Shown here piece by piece: positions 1 to 5,374 of a stretch of DNA of 5,667 nt. Source of the DNA: an uncultured Oscillospiraceae bacterium (GTDB lineage Bacteria; Bacillota; Clostridia; Oscillospirales; Ruminococcaceae); contig CAKSPU010000073.1 of the NCBI GenBank assembly GCA_934486875.1, positions 1 to 5,667 on the forward strand. The letters run 5' to 3'. A program made the position numbers and the translations under genes. The notes under the pieces are model-generated. The model saw only the letters and a list, made by a program, of their open reading frames with translations, searched no databases and had not been told where the DNA came from. Within the stretch, counting starts at the first letter, position 1; each line of letters starts with the position of its first letter.

Positions 1-110
1 CGCCTGCAGTCGCTTTCCTAGACTGGGCTTATTTCATCTGTCGGCTTTATCTATAGAACAATTGGTTATTAGTATAATCTCAAAAATATTCCCGTTAAAT
101 CACACAAAAT
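1..110. other. Left-edge intergenic stretch, no supported gene
   Basis: No gene can be supported here. One + frame is open from position 2 to a TAA at 110-112, but its roughly 36 codons show no recognisable motif; the other two + frames stop at 19-21 and 54-56. On the - strand there is a possible promoter, TTAACG (98-93), 16 bases, then TATACT (76-71), which could serve a gene lying to the left of the window. The -35 matches consensus at only four of six positions, so this is a weak suggestion. Confidence 0.3.
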
Positions 111-154
111 AAAAAATCGGAAAACGGCTGAACTGGGCTGTTTTCCGATTTTTT
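111..154. terminator. Bidirectional Rho-independent terminator
   Basis: A perfect 15-bp inverted repeat pairs 111-125 with 140-154 around a 14-base loop. The core is ATCGGAAAAC/GTTTTCCGAT, extended by an A-run on the left and a T-run on the right. Because the stem is flanked by A on one side and T on the other, it can end transcription in either direction. It probably closes a gene left of the window or insulates the following + strand gene. Confidence 0.85.
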
Positions 155-194
155 ATATTTTCCCGTTTTTTCCTTATTTTTCATCACTTCCCTT

Positions 195-203
195 TGCTAT
201 ACT
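195..203 (+). promoter_or_regulatory. Extended -10 promoter of the exported-protein gene
   Basis: TGCTATACT is an extended -10 element (TG, one base, then TATACT, five of six consensus bases). No good -35 sits 16-18 bases upstream, which is tolerated by extended -10 promoters. Transcription would begin near 210. An ATG at 210 would then fall at or before the RNA start, which supports the downstream start at 258. Confidence 0.5.
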
Positions 204-244
204 GAGCAAATGAATAATCAAACCGTTTTTGTCAAAAATATTGC

Positions 245-251
245 AGAGAGG
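245..251 (+). promoter_or_regulatory. Ribosome binding site that sets the start at 258
   Basis: AGAGAGG lies six bases before the ATG at 258 and nine before the next ATG at 261. The in-frame ATG at 210 has only a weak GAGC upstream, so this site decides the start. Confidence 0.65.
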
Positions 252-257
252 ATCGAT

Positions 258-779
258 ATGATGAAGAAAATTTATAATTCTGTACAGTGGGCTTTCCTTC
301 TGCCGTGGGTCGGCTGCATTTTTGCGGGCGGCATCAATACGGCTGCATATGAAGAATCATTGCCCGTTCCCGATGTTGCCACCGATTTCAAGACATATAT
401 GGATTACAGGACTATAACCGACACGGATTCGGTGCAGTACGCTTTGCAGCAGGAGGCATACACCGACAGTCTCGGCATTCGCCGCATTGACGGAGATGTA
501 TGCGTGGCGCTGGGCACTGCGTATGCCGATGGCTGCGGAGAGCGCTTTGAGATAACTCTTGATTCGGGAAACACCTTCACCGCAATTGTGGGCGACATTA
601 AGGCAGATTGCCACACTGACCCCTCAAACCGATACGTTGAACTGTGGGAGGGTCACGGGGATATGGTCGAATTTATCGTTGAGACCGAAAAGCTTGATGA
701 CACGGTGCGGATAATGGGCAGCGTGGGTGAATATGAAAAATACAGCGGCTCGGTGACTTCTATCGTGCCGATAGAATAA
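258..779 (+). CDS. Small exported protein of unknown function
   Basis: This is a 173-residue protein that I cannot assign to a named family. It begins MMKK, followed by a hydrophobic run at about residues 8-29, which looks like a signal peptide or membrane anchor; the rest is acidic and soluble, so it is probably secreted or surface-held. WVGC at 17-20 is a poor lipobox because Trp occupies the -3 position. Residues about 45-65 (FKTYMDYRTIT) and a later Gly/Asp-rich beta-type segment (about 83-122, with GTAY, LDSGNTF, VGDIKAD and CHTD) resemble, from memory, a group of conserved clostridial secreted proteins without known function; this is unverified. The C-terminal part has VEFIVET and KYSGSV. 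The longer start at 210 was rejected because it sits at the predicted transcription start, lacks a ribosome site and would bury the signal sequence 16 residues in. The gene stands alone and ends nine bases before a shared terminator. Confidence 0.75.
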   Translation: MMKKIYNSVQWAFLLPWVGCIFAGGINTAAYEESLPVPDVATDFKTYMDYRTITDTDSVQYALQQEAYTDSLGIRRIDGDVCVALGTAYADGCGERFEITLDSGNTFTAIVGDIKADCHTDPSNRYVELWEGHGDMVEFIVETEKLDDTVRIMGSVGEYEKYSGSVTSIVPIE

Positions 780-787
780 TACTAAAA

Positions 788-826
788 ACGCAGACAGGCT
801 GTAAATGCTTGTCTGCGTAATTTTTT
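788..826. terminator. Bidirectional terminator between convergent genes
   Basis: Bases 788-799 pair with 807-818 (12 bp including one G-U) around the seven-base loop 800-806, with the core ACGCAGACA/TGTCTGCGT. On the + strand it is followed by AA then six T. On the - strand the stem is followed by TTTT. It therefore serves both the + strand gene ending at 779 and the leftward cys operon, whose last gene ends at 825. The T-run overlaps the last two bases of that gene's stop codon region. Confidence 0.9.
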
Positions 827-1799
827 ATTCTGAAAGAAATTCTTTTATCTGTCGGCTTATTGCTTCATATTCATAGTCGTGAACATAATGAGGACAATCA
901 AGCTCAACATATTTTCCACAGCTGTTTTTTGCAATATATTCTTTCGGTATCCTGCGCCAGGTTTCTTTATCAAAACCTGTGCCGCCCGAACCGTCGGAAA
1001 TAAAAAGAAGCATAGGTATTTGGGGAACATCGAAGCCTGCAACAAGCTTTGCATTTTCTTTTACATATCTGCACTCATTTATCATTGAAGAGGTGGCTGT
1101 CCGACTGTAAAAAAGCGCTCTGTAAATATTCTTTTCATCTTCTGTCAGAGTACCGTATTTTATAGCATCGCTTTCGGCAAGCTGCGGCATCAGCCGTGTT
1201 ATGCCGACCGCCGCCGCAGCCTGTCCAAGCCTCATCACAGGCATATTTATCTTCATATGCTCGTAATACTCGGGAACAGCCATATCAAGACCGATTATGG
1301 CAATGACCTCATCGGGATATTTTTCAGCCCAGTACAAAGCTTCCAGTCCTGACATTGAATGGGGGCACAGGACATACGGGGCATTTTCTCCGGCTTCACA
1401 CAAAGCCTTTCGTGTATCTTCAAGAACAGTATCAATGTCCCTGTTTTTGTCAGATACATCGCTGAAACCATAGCCGAATTTTTCAACAGTAACAACTCTG
1501 TATTTATCGTTCAGAAGTGAATACAGAGACTTGAAATCAAGTATCGGCGAGCAGGTCCCGCCTCCTGACATAAATACGAGAGTTTCTTCGCCGCTGCCCT
1601 CGGCATAAACGCTCATTTTCCCGCCGTCAACATCGACAAGCTCACCAAGGGGCGTGCGGAGCTTCGCTTCACGGCTCAAAAGAATTTTATGACAGATAAA
1701 CACGACCATAAGAAAAAGTATTATTACAGCGACTATAATGCCTAAAATAATAAGAACCTTTCTCTTTTTCTTAACAGCCATTGCCCCCCACCCTTTCAT
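825..1799 (-). CDS. Membrane-anchored alpha/beta hydrolase
   Basis: This 324-residue alpha/beta-hydrolase-fold protein has a basic N-terminus (KKKRK at 10-14) and a transmembrane helix at about residues 15-38, so the catalytic domain probably faces the cell exterior. The nucleophile elbow reads PHSMSG at 146-151 (Ser148) rather than the usual GHSMGG. The oxyanion region is SGGGT at 78-82, the likely acid is Asp269 in FISDG, and the likely catalytic His is His304 in PHYVH. The triad thus appears intact and an active esterase, lipase or similar hydrolase is expected; the substrate cannot be told. The start ATG at 1799 overlaps the upstream stop as ATGA, giving a four-base overlap and likely translational coupling, with a modest GGAA site. 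An alternative ATG at 1781 (residue 7) has AAAGGG nine bases upstream and would give 318 residues without changing any domain. It is the last gene of the cys operon. Confidence 0.85.
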   Translation of the reverse strand: MKGWGAMAVKKKRKVLIILGIIVAVIILFLMVVFICHKILLSREAKLRTPLGELVDVDGGKMSVYAEGSGEETLVFMSGGGTCSPILDFKSLYSLLNDKYRVVTVEKFGYGFSDVSDKNRDIDTVLEDTRKALCEAGENAPYVLCPHSMSGLEALYWAEKYPDEVIAIIGLDMAVPEYYEHMKINMPVMRLGQAAAAVGITRLMPQLAESDAIKYGTLTEDEKNIYRALFYSRTATSSMINECRYVKENAKLVAGFDVPQIPMLLFISDGSGGTGFDKETWRRIPKEYIAKNSCGKYVELDCPHYVHDYEYEAISRQIKEFLSE

Positions 1800-2482
1800 T
1801 CAAGCGTTCCGAATGCTATACTCTCTATCGTTACCACCGTATCTCCCGACCTGCAAATATTTTCAACCACGTCAACACCGTCGATGACCTGTGCGAAAAC
1901 TGCATATACACGGGAATAGTTCGGTATTCCGCCGATGTCCGCAAAGGCTTTGCTTACATCTTTCAGCTCACTTTCATCGCTTCGGAGATACTCCTTGTCG
2001 CTCTCTGACAGCCCTGCGTCATTTACAAAAACAATGTCGCCCTTTTCGGTCATACATACGGCACCCCTGAACGGCCACAGGTTTATGCTCAGCTCAGATG
2101 TGTAGGGCTCTTCGGAGGGTGAATCAAGAGTGAAAACGCTTTTTAGGTCGTAAAGTCCCACAGTCATTCCGTCATATACGCCGCTTTCCGCTTCGCTCCT
2201 GAACCTTTTCACGGCTTCGGGCGCTTCATCGGGATAGAGGACAAGGGTAATGTCCCCTGCCGTGGTGGATATGACTGCCGTTTCCGCTCCCGCAGCAGGG
2301 GCTTCAAGCTGGATAAGCTCCATTCCGCTGTAATCTGCCGATGTGTCTGCGGCAGGCATATCCTGCTCCTCGGAATACTTCGTATAGCTTTTTGCAACGC
2401 TTGTGACCATTATTGCGCCAAGAATGAATATCACAAGGAGAAAAACTGTGGACTTACGGACACGGATAGTTTTTGTCTGCAT
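1796..2482 (-). CDS. Membrane-anchored, degenerate cyclophilin-like protein
   Basis: This 228-residue protein has one transmembrane segment at about 12-30 after a basic start, a low-complexity linker to about 67, and a cyclophilin-type peptidyl-prolyl isomerase domain at about 68-223. Family landmarks are GDITLVLYPDEAPEAVKRF (76-94), SGVYDGMT (100-107), a diverged FRGAVCMT (138-145) and VYAVFAQVIDGVDVVENI (192-209). The catalytic Phe-His-Arg segment that normally follows YDG is replaced by MTVGLYD, and the QFFI strand is replaced by a sequence around DIVFVND. Catalytic Arg and His are therefore absent, and isomerase activity is doubtful. A binding or chaperone role outside the membrane is possible, but that is inference. 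It starts 12 bases after the cysS stop with only a weak ribosome site (GTGAG very close to the ATG), suggesting translation coupled to cysS, and it overlaps the next gene by four bases. Confidence 0.8.
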   Translation of the reverse strand: MQTKTIRVRKSTVFLLVIFILGAIMVTSVAKSYTKYSEEQDMPAADTSADYSGMELIQLEAPAAGAETAVISTTAGDITLVLYPDEAPEAVKRFRSEAESGVYDGMTVGLYDLKSVFTLDSPSEEPYTSELSINLWPFRGAVCMTEKGDIVFVNDAGLSESDKEYLRSDESELKDVSKAFADIGGIPNYSRVYAVFAQVIDGVDVVENICRSGDTVVTIESIAFGTLE

Positions 2483-2494
2483 TATCTCACTGCC

Positions 2495-3913
2495 TTACTT
2501 TTGGGTTATCTTTGTGCCCTGTCTTGTTTCTTCGATGACATAGCCCAGCTCTGCGATCTTGTCTCTGAGCTGATCGGCAAGGGCGAAATCCTTAGCCTTG
2601 CGGGCTTCCTTTCTCTGCTCGGCAAGCGCCTTTATCTCATCGGGGATATCGTCATCGGAAGCGGTATTCTTCTCCTCGGCTTTCTTTGCGTGACCGATAA
2701 GGTCAAGAGAGAGCACCTTGTCAAATTCTGTGATAAGTGCAAGCTTTGTTGATGCATTGGTGTCTGCCTTGATAACATCATAAAGTGCGGTAACTGCAAG
2801 AGATGTGTTCAGGTCATTATCAAGAGCTGCCTTAAAGCCGTTCATAAGCTCATCATAGGCTGCCTTGTCGATATCTGCGGCAGGCTCGGAAAGAAGCCTT
2901 GCTATCCTTGCGATAAGCTTTGCATATGCTCCTGCGGCATTGTCGAGATTTTCATAGGAGAACACGAGGGACTTGCGGTAGTGGGACTGGAGGCAGAAAA
3001 ATCTGTAAACGATAGGGTCATAGCCCTTTTCCTTAAGGAGCGACACGGTAAGGAACTCGCCCTTGGACTTGCTCATTTTGCCGCTGCTTGTGTTCAGGTG
3101 ATGAACGTGGAACCAGTAGTTGCACCACTTATGACCGAGATATGCTTCACTCTGTGCGATCTCGTTGGTGTGGTGAGGGAATGCGTTGTCGATGCCGCCG
3201 CAGTGAAGGTCAAGATATTCGCCCAGATGCTTCATACTGATGCAGGAGCACTCGATATGCCAGCCGGGATAGCCAACGCCCCAGGGACTGTCCCACTTAA
3301 GCTCCTGATCGTCAAACTTGGATTTTGTGAACCAGAGAACAAAGTCAGCCTTGTTTCTCTTGTTGCCGTCCTCGTCAACGCCCTCACGGACTGCCACTGC
3401 AAGGTCATCTTCGGAGAAATCCCCGAAAACGTAGTATTCTTTCAGCTTGGAGGTGTCAAAATAAATATTGCCGCCTGCTTCATATGCATAGCCCTTTTCG
3501 ATGAGGGAGGATATCACCTTGATGAAGTCGTCGATGCAGTGAGTTGCAGGCTCAACTACATCGGGAGTTTTGATATTGAGCTCTGCGCAGTCAGCAAAGA
3601 ACGCCTTTGTGTAGAAATCCGCAATTTCCATAACGGTCTTGTGCTCTCTCTTTGCGCCTTTGAGCATCTTGTCATCGCCTGTGTCGCCGTCGCTTGTGAG
3701 ATGTCCCACATCGGTGATGTTCATAACACGCTTTACGTCATAGCCTGAAAATCTGAGATACTTTTCCAGAACATCTTCCATAATATAGCTTCTAAGGTTT
3801 CCGATATGGGCATAATGATAAACTGTAGGTCCGCAGGTGTACATTGAAACCTTGCCGGGAACGATAGATCTAAAATCTTCCTTTTCGTGGGAAAGAGAGT
3901 TGTAAAGCTTCAT
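2495..3913 (-). CDS. cysS: Cysteinyl-tRNA synthetase
   Basis: The enzyme joins cysteine to tRNACys using ATP in the cytoplasm and is a class I aminoacyl-tRNA synthetase. At 472 residues it has the usual length. The HIGH-type signature is HIGN at 36-39 and the second is KMSKS at 279-283. The zinc site that selects cysteine is complete: Cys27 (CGPTVY), Cys222 (GWHIEC), His247 (FPHH) and Glu251. The C-terminal part contains the anticodon-binding helical region and ends with the typical LADQLRDKIAELGYVIEET segment. The start at 3913 has AAGGAG eight bases upstream. It lies in the T-box-controlled operon after cysE, separated from it by an inserted palindromic element; its 3' neighbour begins 12 bases after its stop. 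In B. subtilis cysS also follows cysE, but the genes downstream there differ from those here. Confidence 0.98.
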   Translation of the reverse strand: MKLYNSLSHEKEDFRSIVPGKVSMYTCGPTVYHYAHIGNLRSYIMEDVLEKYLRFSGYDVKRVMNITDVGHLTSDGDTGDDKMLKGAKREHKTVMEIADFYTKAFFADCAELNIKTPDVVEPATHCIDDFIKVISSLIEKGYAYEAGGNIYFDTSKLKEYYVFGDFSEDDLAVAVREGVDEDGNKRNKADFVLWFTKSKFDDQELKWDSPWGVGYPGWHIECSCISMKHLGEYLDLHCGGIDNAFPHHTNEIAQSEAYLGHKWCNYWFHVHHLNTSSGKMSKSKGEFLTVSLLKEKGYDPIVYRFFCLQSHYRKSLVFSYENLDNAAGAYAKLIARIARLLSEPAADIDKAAYDELMNGFKAALDNDLNTSLAVTALYDVIKADTNASTKLALITEFDKVLSLDLIGHAKKAEEKNTASDDDIPDEIKALAEQRKEARKAKDFALADQLRDKIAELGYVIEETRQGTKITQK

Positions 3914-3932
3914 AAATTTTTCTCCTTGAATT

Positions 3933-3940
3933 TTATATTA
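3933..3940. repeat. Left copy of 8-bp target-site duplication
   Basis: TTATATTA directly abuts the left end of the palindromic element and recurs as an identical direct copy at its right end (4106-4113). This is the mark expected from insertion of a mobile element. Confidence 0.7.
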
Positions 3941-4105
3941 TGGGGTTCTCTAAAAACCGGAACACGAGTAAATTTTCGTTGGGACTTTGTGCATATTCAA
4001 GGCAGCGAAACGCAGTAAATACTTGATGTATTTCAAGTTTCGCTAACGCGGAAGATGCGCAAAGTCGTAGAAAATTTGCCGTGAGGGAGGTTTTTAGAGG
4101 TTCCC
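3941..4105. mobile_element. MITE-like palindromic element between cysE and cysS
   Basis: This 165-bp stretch is nearly palindromic throughout. The outer ends form 17-base terminal inverted repeats (3942-3958 and 4089-4105) that match at 14 of 17 positions, including the perfect 11-base CTCTAAAAACC. Further inward, AAATTTTC and ACTTTGYGCAT are mirrored, then AGCGAAAC/GTTTCGCT, then AAATAC/GTATTT (4017-4022/4028-4033) closing on a five-base loop. It is flanked by the direct repeat TTATATTA. It is too short to encode a transposase and any open frame across it is incidental, so it would have been moved by a transposase elsewhere. In the operon RNA it should fold into one long imperfect hairpin. 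No T-run follows it in the direction of transcription, so it is not a classical terminator. Removing the element and one duplication copy leaves a gap of about 24 bases between cysE and cysS, a normal operon spacing. Confidence 0.75.
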
Positions 4106-4113
4106 TTATATTA
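4106..4113. repeat. Right copy of 8-bp target-site duplication
   Basis: This is the second TTATATTA copy. Its last three bases (4111-4113) are the TAA stop of cysE read on the - strand, so the insertion kept the reading frame and its end intact. Confidence 0.7.
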
Positions 4114-4812
4114 CTTGTTGTTTTCCGCTTCTTCCTCAAAGCACACGTCCGTTTTGTCCGCATCGGGAACATTCACGCCAAGCTTCTCCTCCACCCTGCT
4201 GAGACGGACGGACATCTTGCACAGCTCCTGCGCAACGGGGTCGGGGATATGCACCTGATCGAGCTCTGCATTGGGCTTGCCGTTGCAGCGTGCGATATGG
4301 GCGGGAACACCGACAGCGGTGCAGTTATCGGGGATAGTTTCGAGCACCACCGCATTTGCGGCTATCTTGACATTGTTTCCGACCTTGAATGGTCCGAGAA
4401 CTTTCGCTCCCGAACCGACCATTACGTTGTTGCCGAGAGTCGGGTGACGCTTGCCCTTATCCTTGCCCGTACCGCCAAGGGTAACGCCCTGATAAAGCAG
4501 GCAGTTGTCGCCTATTTCGGTGGTCTCGCCGATGACAACACCCATTCCGTGGTCAATGAAAAGCCCCTTGCCTATCTTTGCGCCCGGGTGTATCTCAATG
4601 CCTGTGAAAAAGCGTGCCAGCTGGGATATGACCCTTGCTGTGAGATACAGCTTTTTCTCATAAAAATGGTGGGATATGCGGTAAGCCGCAACTGCGTGAA
4701 GTCCTGAATAGGTGAGAATTATCTCAAGCGTATTCTTTGCCGCAGGGTCACGCTGCTTTACTGACTCGATATCCGCCTTGAAATGTGTTATAAATGTTTT
4801 AAGGCTGCTCAT
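4111..4812 (-). CDS. cysE: Serine O-acetyltransferase
   Basis: The enzyme transfers acetyl from acetyl-CoA to serine, making O-acetylserine, the committed precursor of cysteine; it is cytoplasmic and normally a multimer. This is the short, Gram-positive form (233 residues) lacking much of the N-terminal helical domain of the 273-residue E. coli enzyme. The N-terminal helices carry the conserved RDPA (21-24; Asp22 is the likely catalytic acid partner). The left-handed beta-helix of hexapeptide repeats spans about 72-180, with IHPGAKIGKG (74-83), FIDHGMGVVIGE (85-96; catalytic His88) and QGVTLGGTGK (108-117). The C-terminus is a charged tail ending EEEAENNK, not the terminal Ile used by many CysE proteins to dock into O-acetylserine sulfhydrylase. 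The start at 4812 has GAGGG five bases upstream. It is the first gene after the T-box terminator. No sulfhydrylase gene (cysK) lies in the window. Confidence 0.97.
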   Translation of the reverse strand: MSSLKTFITHFKADIESVKQRDPAAKNTLEIILTYSGLHAVAAYRISHHFYEKKLYLTARVISQLARFFTGIEIHPGAKIGKGLFIDHGMGVVIGETTEIGDNCLLYQGVTLGGTGKDKGKRHPTLGNNVMVGSGAKVLGPFKVGNNVKIAANAVVLETIPDNCTAVGVPAHIARCNGKPNAELDQVHIPDPVAQELCKMSVRLSRVEEKLGVNVPDADKTDVCFEEEAENNK

Positions 4813-4860
4813 AAGATCCCTCGCTTATAAATTTACTTATATTATACTATGATGCAAAAT

Positions 4861-4892
4861 AAAAAACCGTCCTCGGAAAAATCCGAAGACGG
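4861..4892 (-). terminator. T-box attenuator terminator
   Basis: An 11-bp stem (4892-4882 with 4877-4867, one G-U pair) with a TTTT loop is followed directly by six T. It ends the leader RNA when tRNACys is charged. Its 5' arm contains CGTCTTC, which alternatively pairs with the antiterminator segments GAAG and ACG on either side of the T-box bulge. Confidence 0.93.
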
Positions 4893-5135
4893 CGGAATAG
4901 CTTTAACCGACGTGGTCCCACTTCTTTTCGGCAGATATTATCACATCTGCCCTTTTGTGCCCTGTAACGGCGGCTTCCGTGACAGAATACGCATATGCTG
5001 AAAGCATACTTCCTCTGTCAGGCTCACGAACGCACTTCACCGATGATATTCACGCCGTTCCCACCAAATACGGCGCTCTCTGAAGAAGCTCTCACGGGTT
5101 ACTCTGAACGCTTATGCCTTTATAATATTGACTTT
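4861..5135 (-). ncRNA. T-box riboswitch, cysteine-specific (tRNACys sensor)
   Basis: The leader has every element of a full T-box. Stem I spans about 5118-5021: it has AGTA on the 5' side of the specifier loop, the AGAGAG motif, a CGCCGT/ACGGCG distal stem capped by a loop with TTTGGTGGGA, and GAAG-TGC-G on the 3' side. The specifier is UGC (5034-5032), a cysteine codon; the reading register is set by position after GAAG and by the genes downstream. A second stem pairs TGACAGA (5020-5014) with TCTGTCA (4986-4980). Stem IIA/B-like pairs follow (ACGG/CCGT). Stem III pairs GGCAGAT (4951-4945) with ATCTGCC (4936-4930). The T-box sequence is AAGTGGGACCACG (4923-4911), with the seven-base UGGGACC bulge between GAAG/CTTC and ACG/CGT helices. 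The terminator (4892-4861) is the alternative fold. Uncharged tRNACys should stabilise the antiterminator and allow transcription of cysE, cysS and the two genes behind them. Confidence 0.95.
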
Positions 5136-5141
5136 TCAGAT

Positions 5142-5170
5142 ATTATACCACATCACTCCGAAAATTGCAA
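5142..5170 (-). promoter_or_regulatory. Promoter of the T-box-cysE-cysS operon
   Basis: TTGCAA (5170-5165) and TATAAT (5147-5142) are separated by exactly 17 bases, a near-consensus housekeeping sigma promoter. The predicted RNA start near 5135 lies just before stem I of the T-box. Confidence 0.88.
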
Positions 5171-5227
5171 GGGCTGTACCCGTTTTTTTCTGTGAATTTT
5201 TTTAGGCTGATTTTATTTTCCGAATTA

Positions 5228-5256
5228 TTGACACAGCATATTAAATAAAGTATAAT
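5228..5256 (+). promoter_or_regulatory. Perfect-consensus promoter of the right-edge gene
   Basis: TTGACA (5228-5233), 17 bases and TATAAT (5251-5256) match the housekeeping sigma consensus completely. RNA would start near 5263, giving a leader of about 112 bases before the ATG at 5375. It faces away from the cys operon promoter; the two -35 elements are 57 bases apart. Confidence 0.9.
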
Positions 5257-5262
5257 TGATAA

Positions 5263-5374
5263 ATAAGAGCCAAAAGCCAAGCCGGATCTAAAAAATCAAA
5301 TTTCCTGCAAACCCGTTTTATTGCTTGATTTGCCGGTTTTACCCAAGGCTGTTTTAAATCTTACGGAGGTTAAT
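5263..5374 (+). other. AU-rich leader of the right-edge gene, with possible fold
   Basis: The 5' untranslated region is long for a simple gene. It contains nested short complementary blocks: AGCC (5275-5278) with GGCT (5347-5350), CCGG (5282-5285) with CCGG (5333-5336), and AAATCAA (5293-5299) with TTGATTT (5325-5331). Together they could form an interrupted hairpin ahead of the ribosome site GGAGGT (5365-5370). I recognise no riboswitch class, no T-run follows, and the pairings may be chance in AT-rich DNA. Confidence 0.3.

Noticed and set aside
210..257. Upstream ATG extending the exported protein by 16 residues
   Set aside because: It sits at the predicted transcription start, has no good ribosome site, and would place extra polar residues before the signal sequence; the ATG at 258 has AGAGAGG six bases upstream.
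2981..3748. Long + strand open frame of 255 codons
   Set aside because: It lies wholly opposite cysS, whose catalytic and zinc motifs are intact; the frame is a by-product of cysS codon use.
3933..4172. A 79-codon - strand frame across the cysE-cysS gap
   Set aside because: It crosses the palindromic element and the end of cysE in another frame; it has no ribosome site and no conserved features.
4081..4707. Long + strand open frame of 208 codons
   Set aside because: It lies almost entirely opposite cysE, whose protein is clearly recognisable, and has no ribosome site or family features of its own.
4841..4846. A TATAAT on the - strand between the T-box terminator and cysE, as a second promoter
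   Set aside because: No acceptable -35 lies 16-18 bases upstream; that region is the terminator's T-run, so the match is probably chance in AT-rich DNA.
5171..5187. GGG-CTGTA-CCC followed by a T-run on the + strand, as a terminator
   Set aside because: The stem is only three base pairs and no + strand gene precedes it.
4995..5195. A 66-codon + strand frame
   Set aside because: It is antisense to the T-box leader and its promoter, which explain the sequence.
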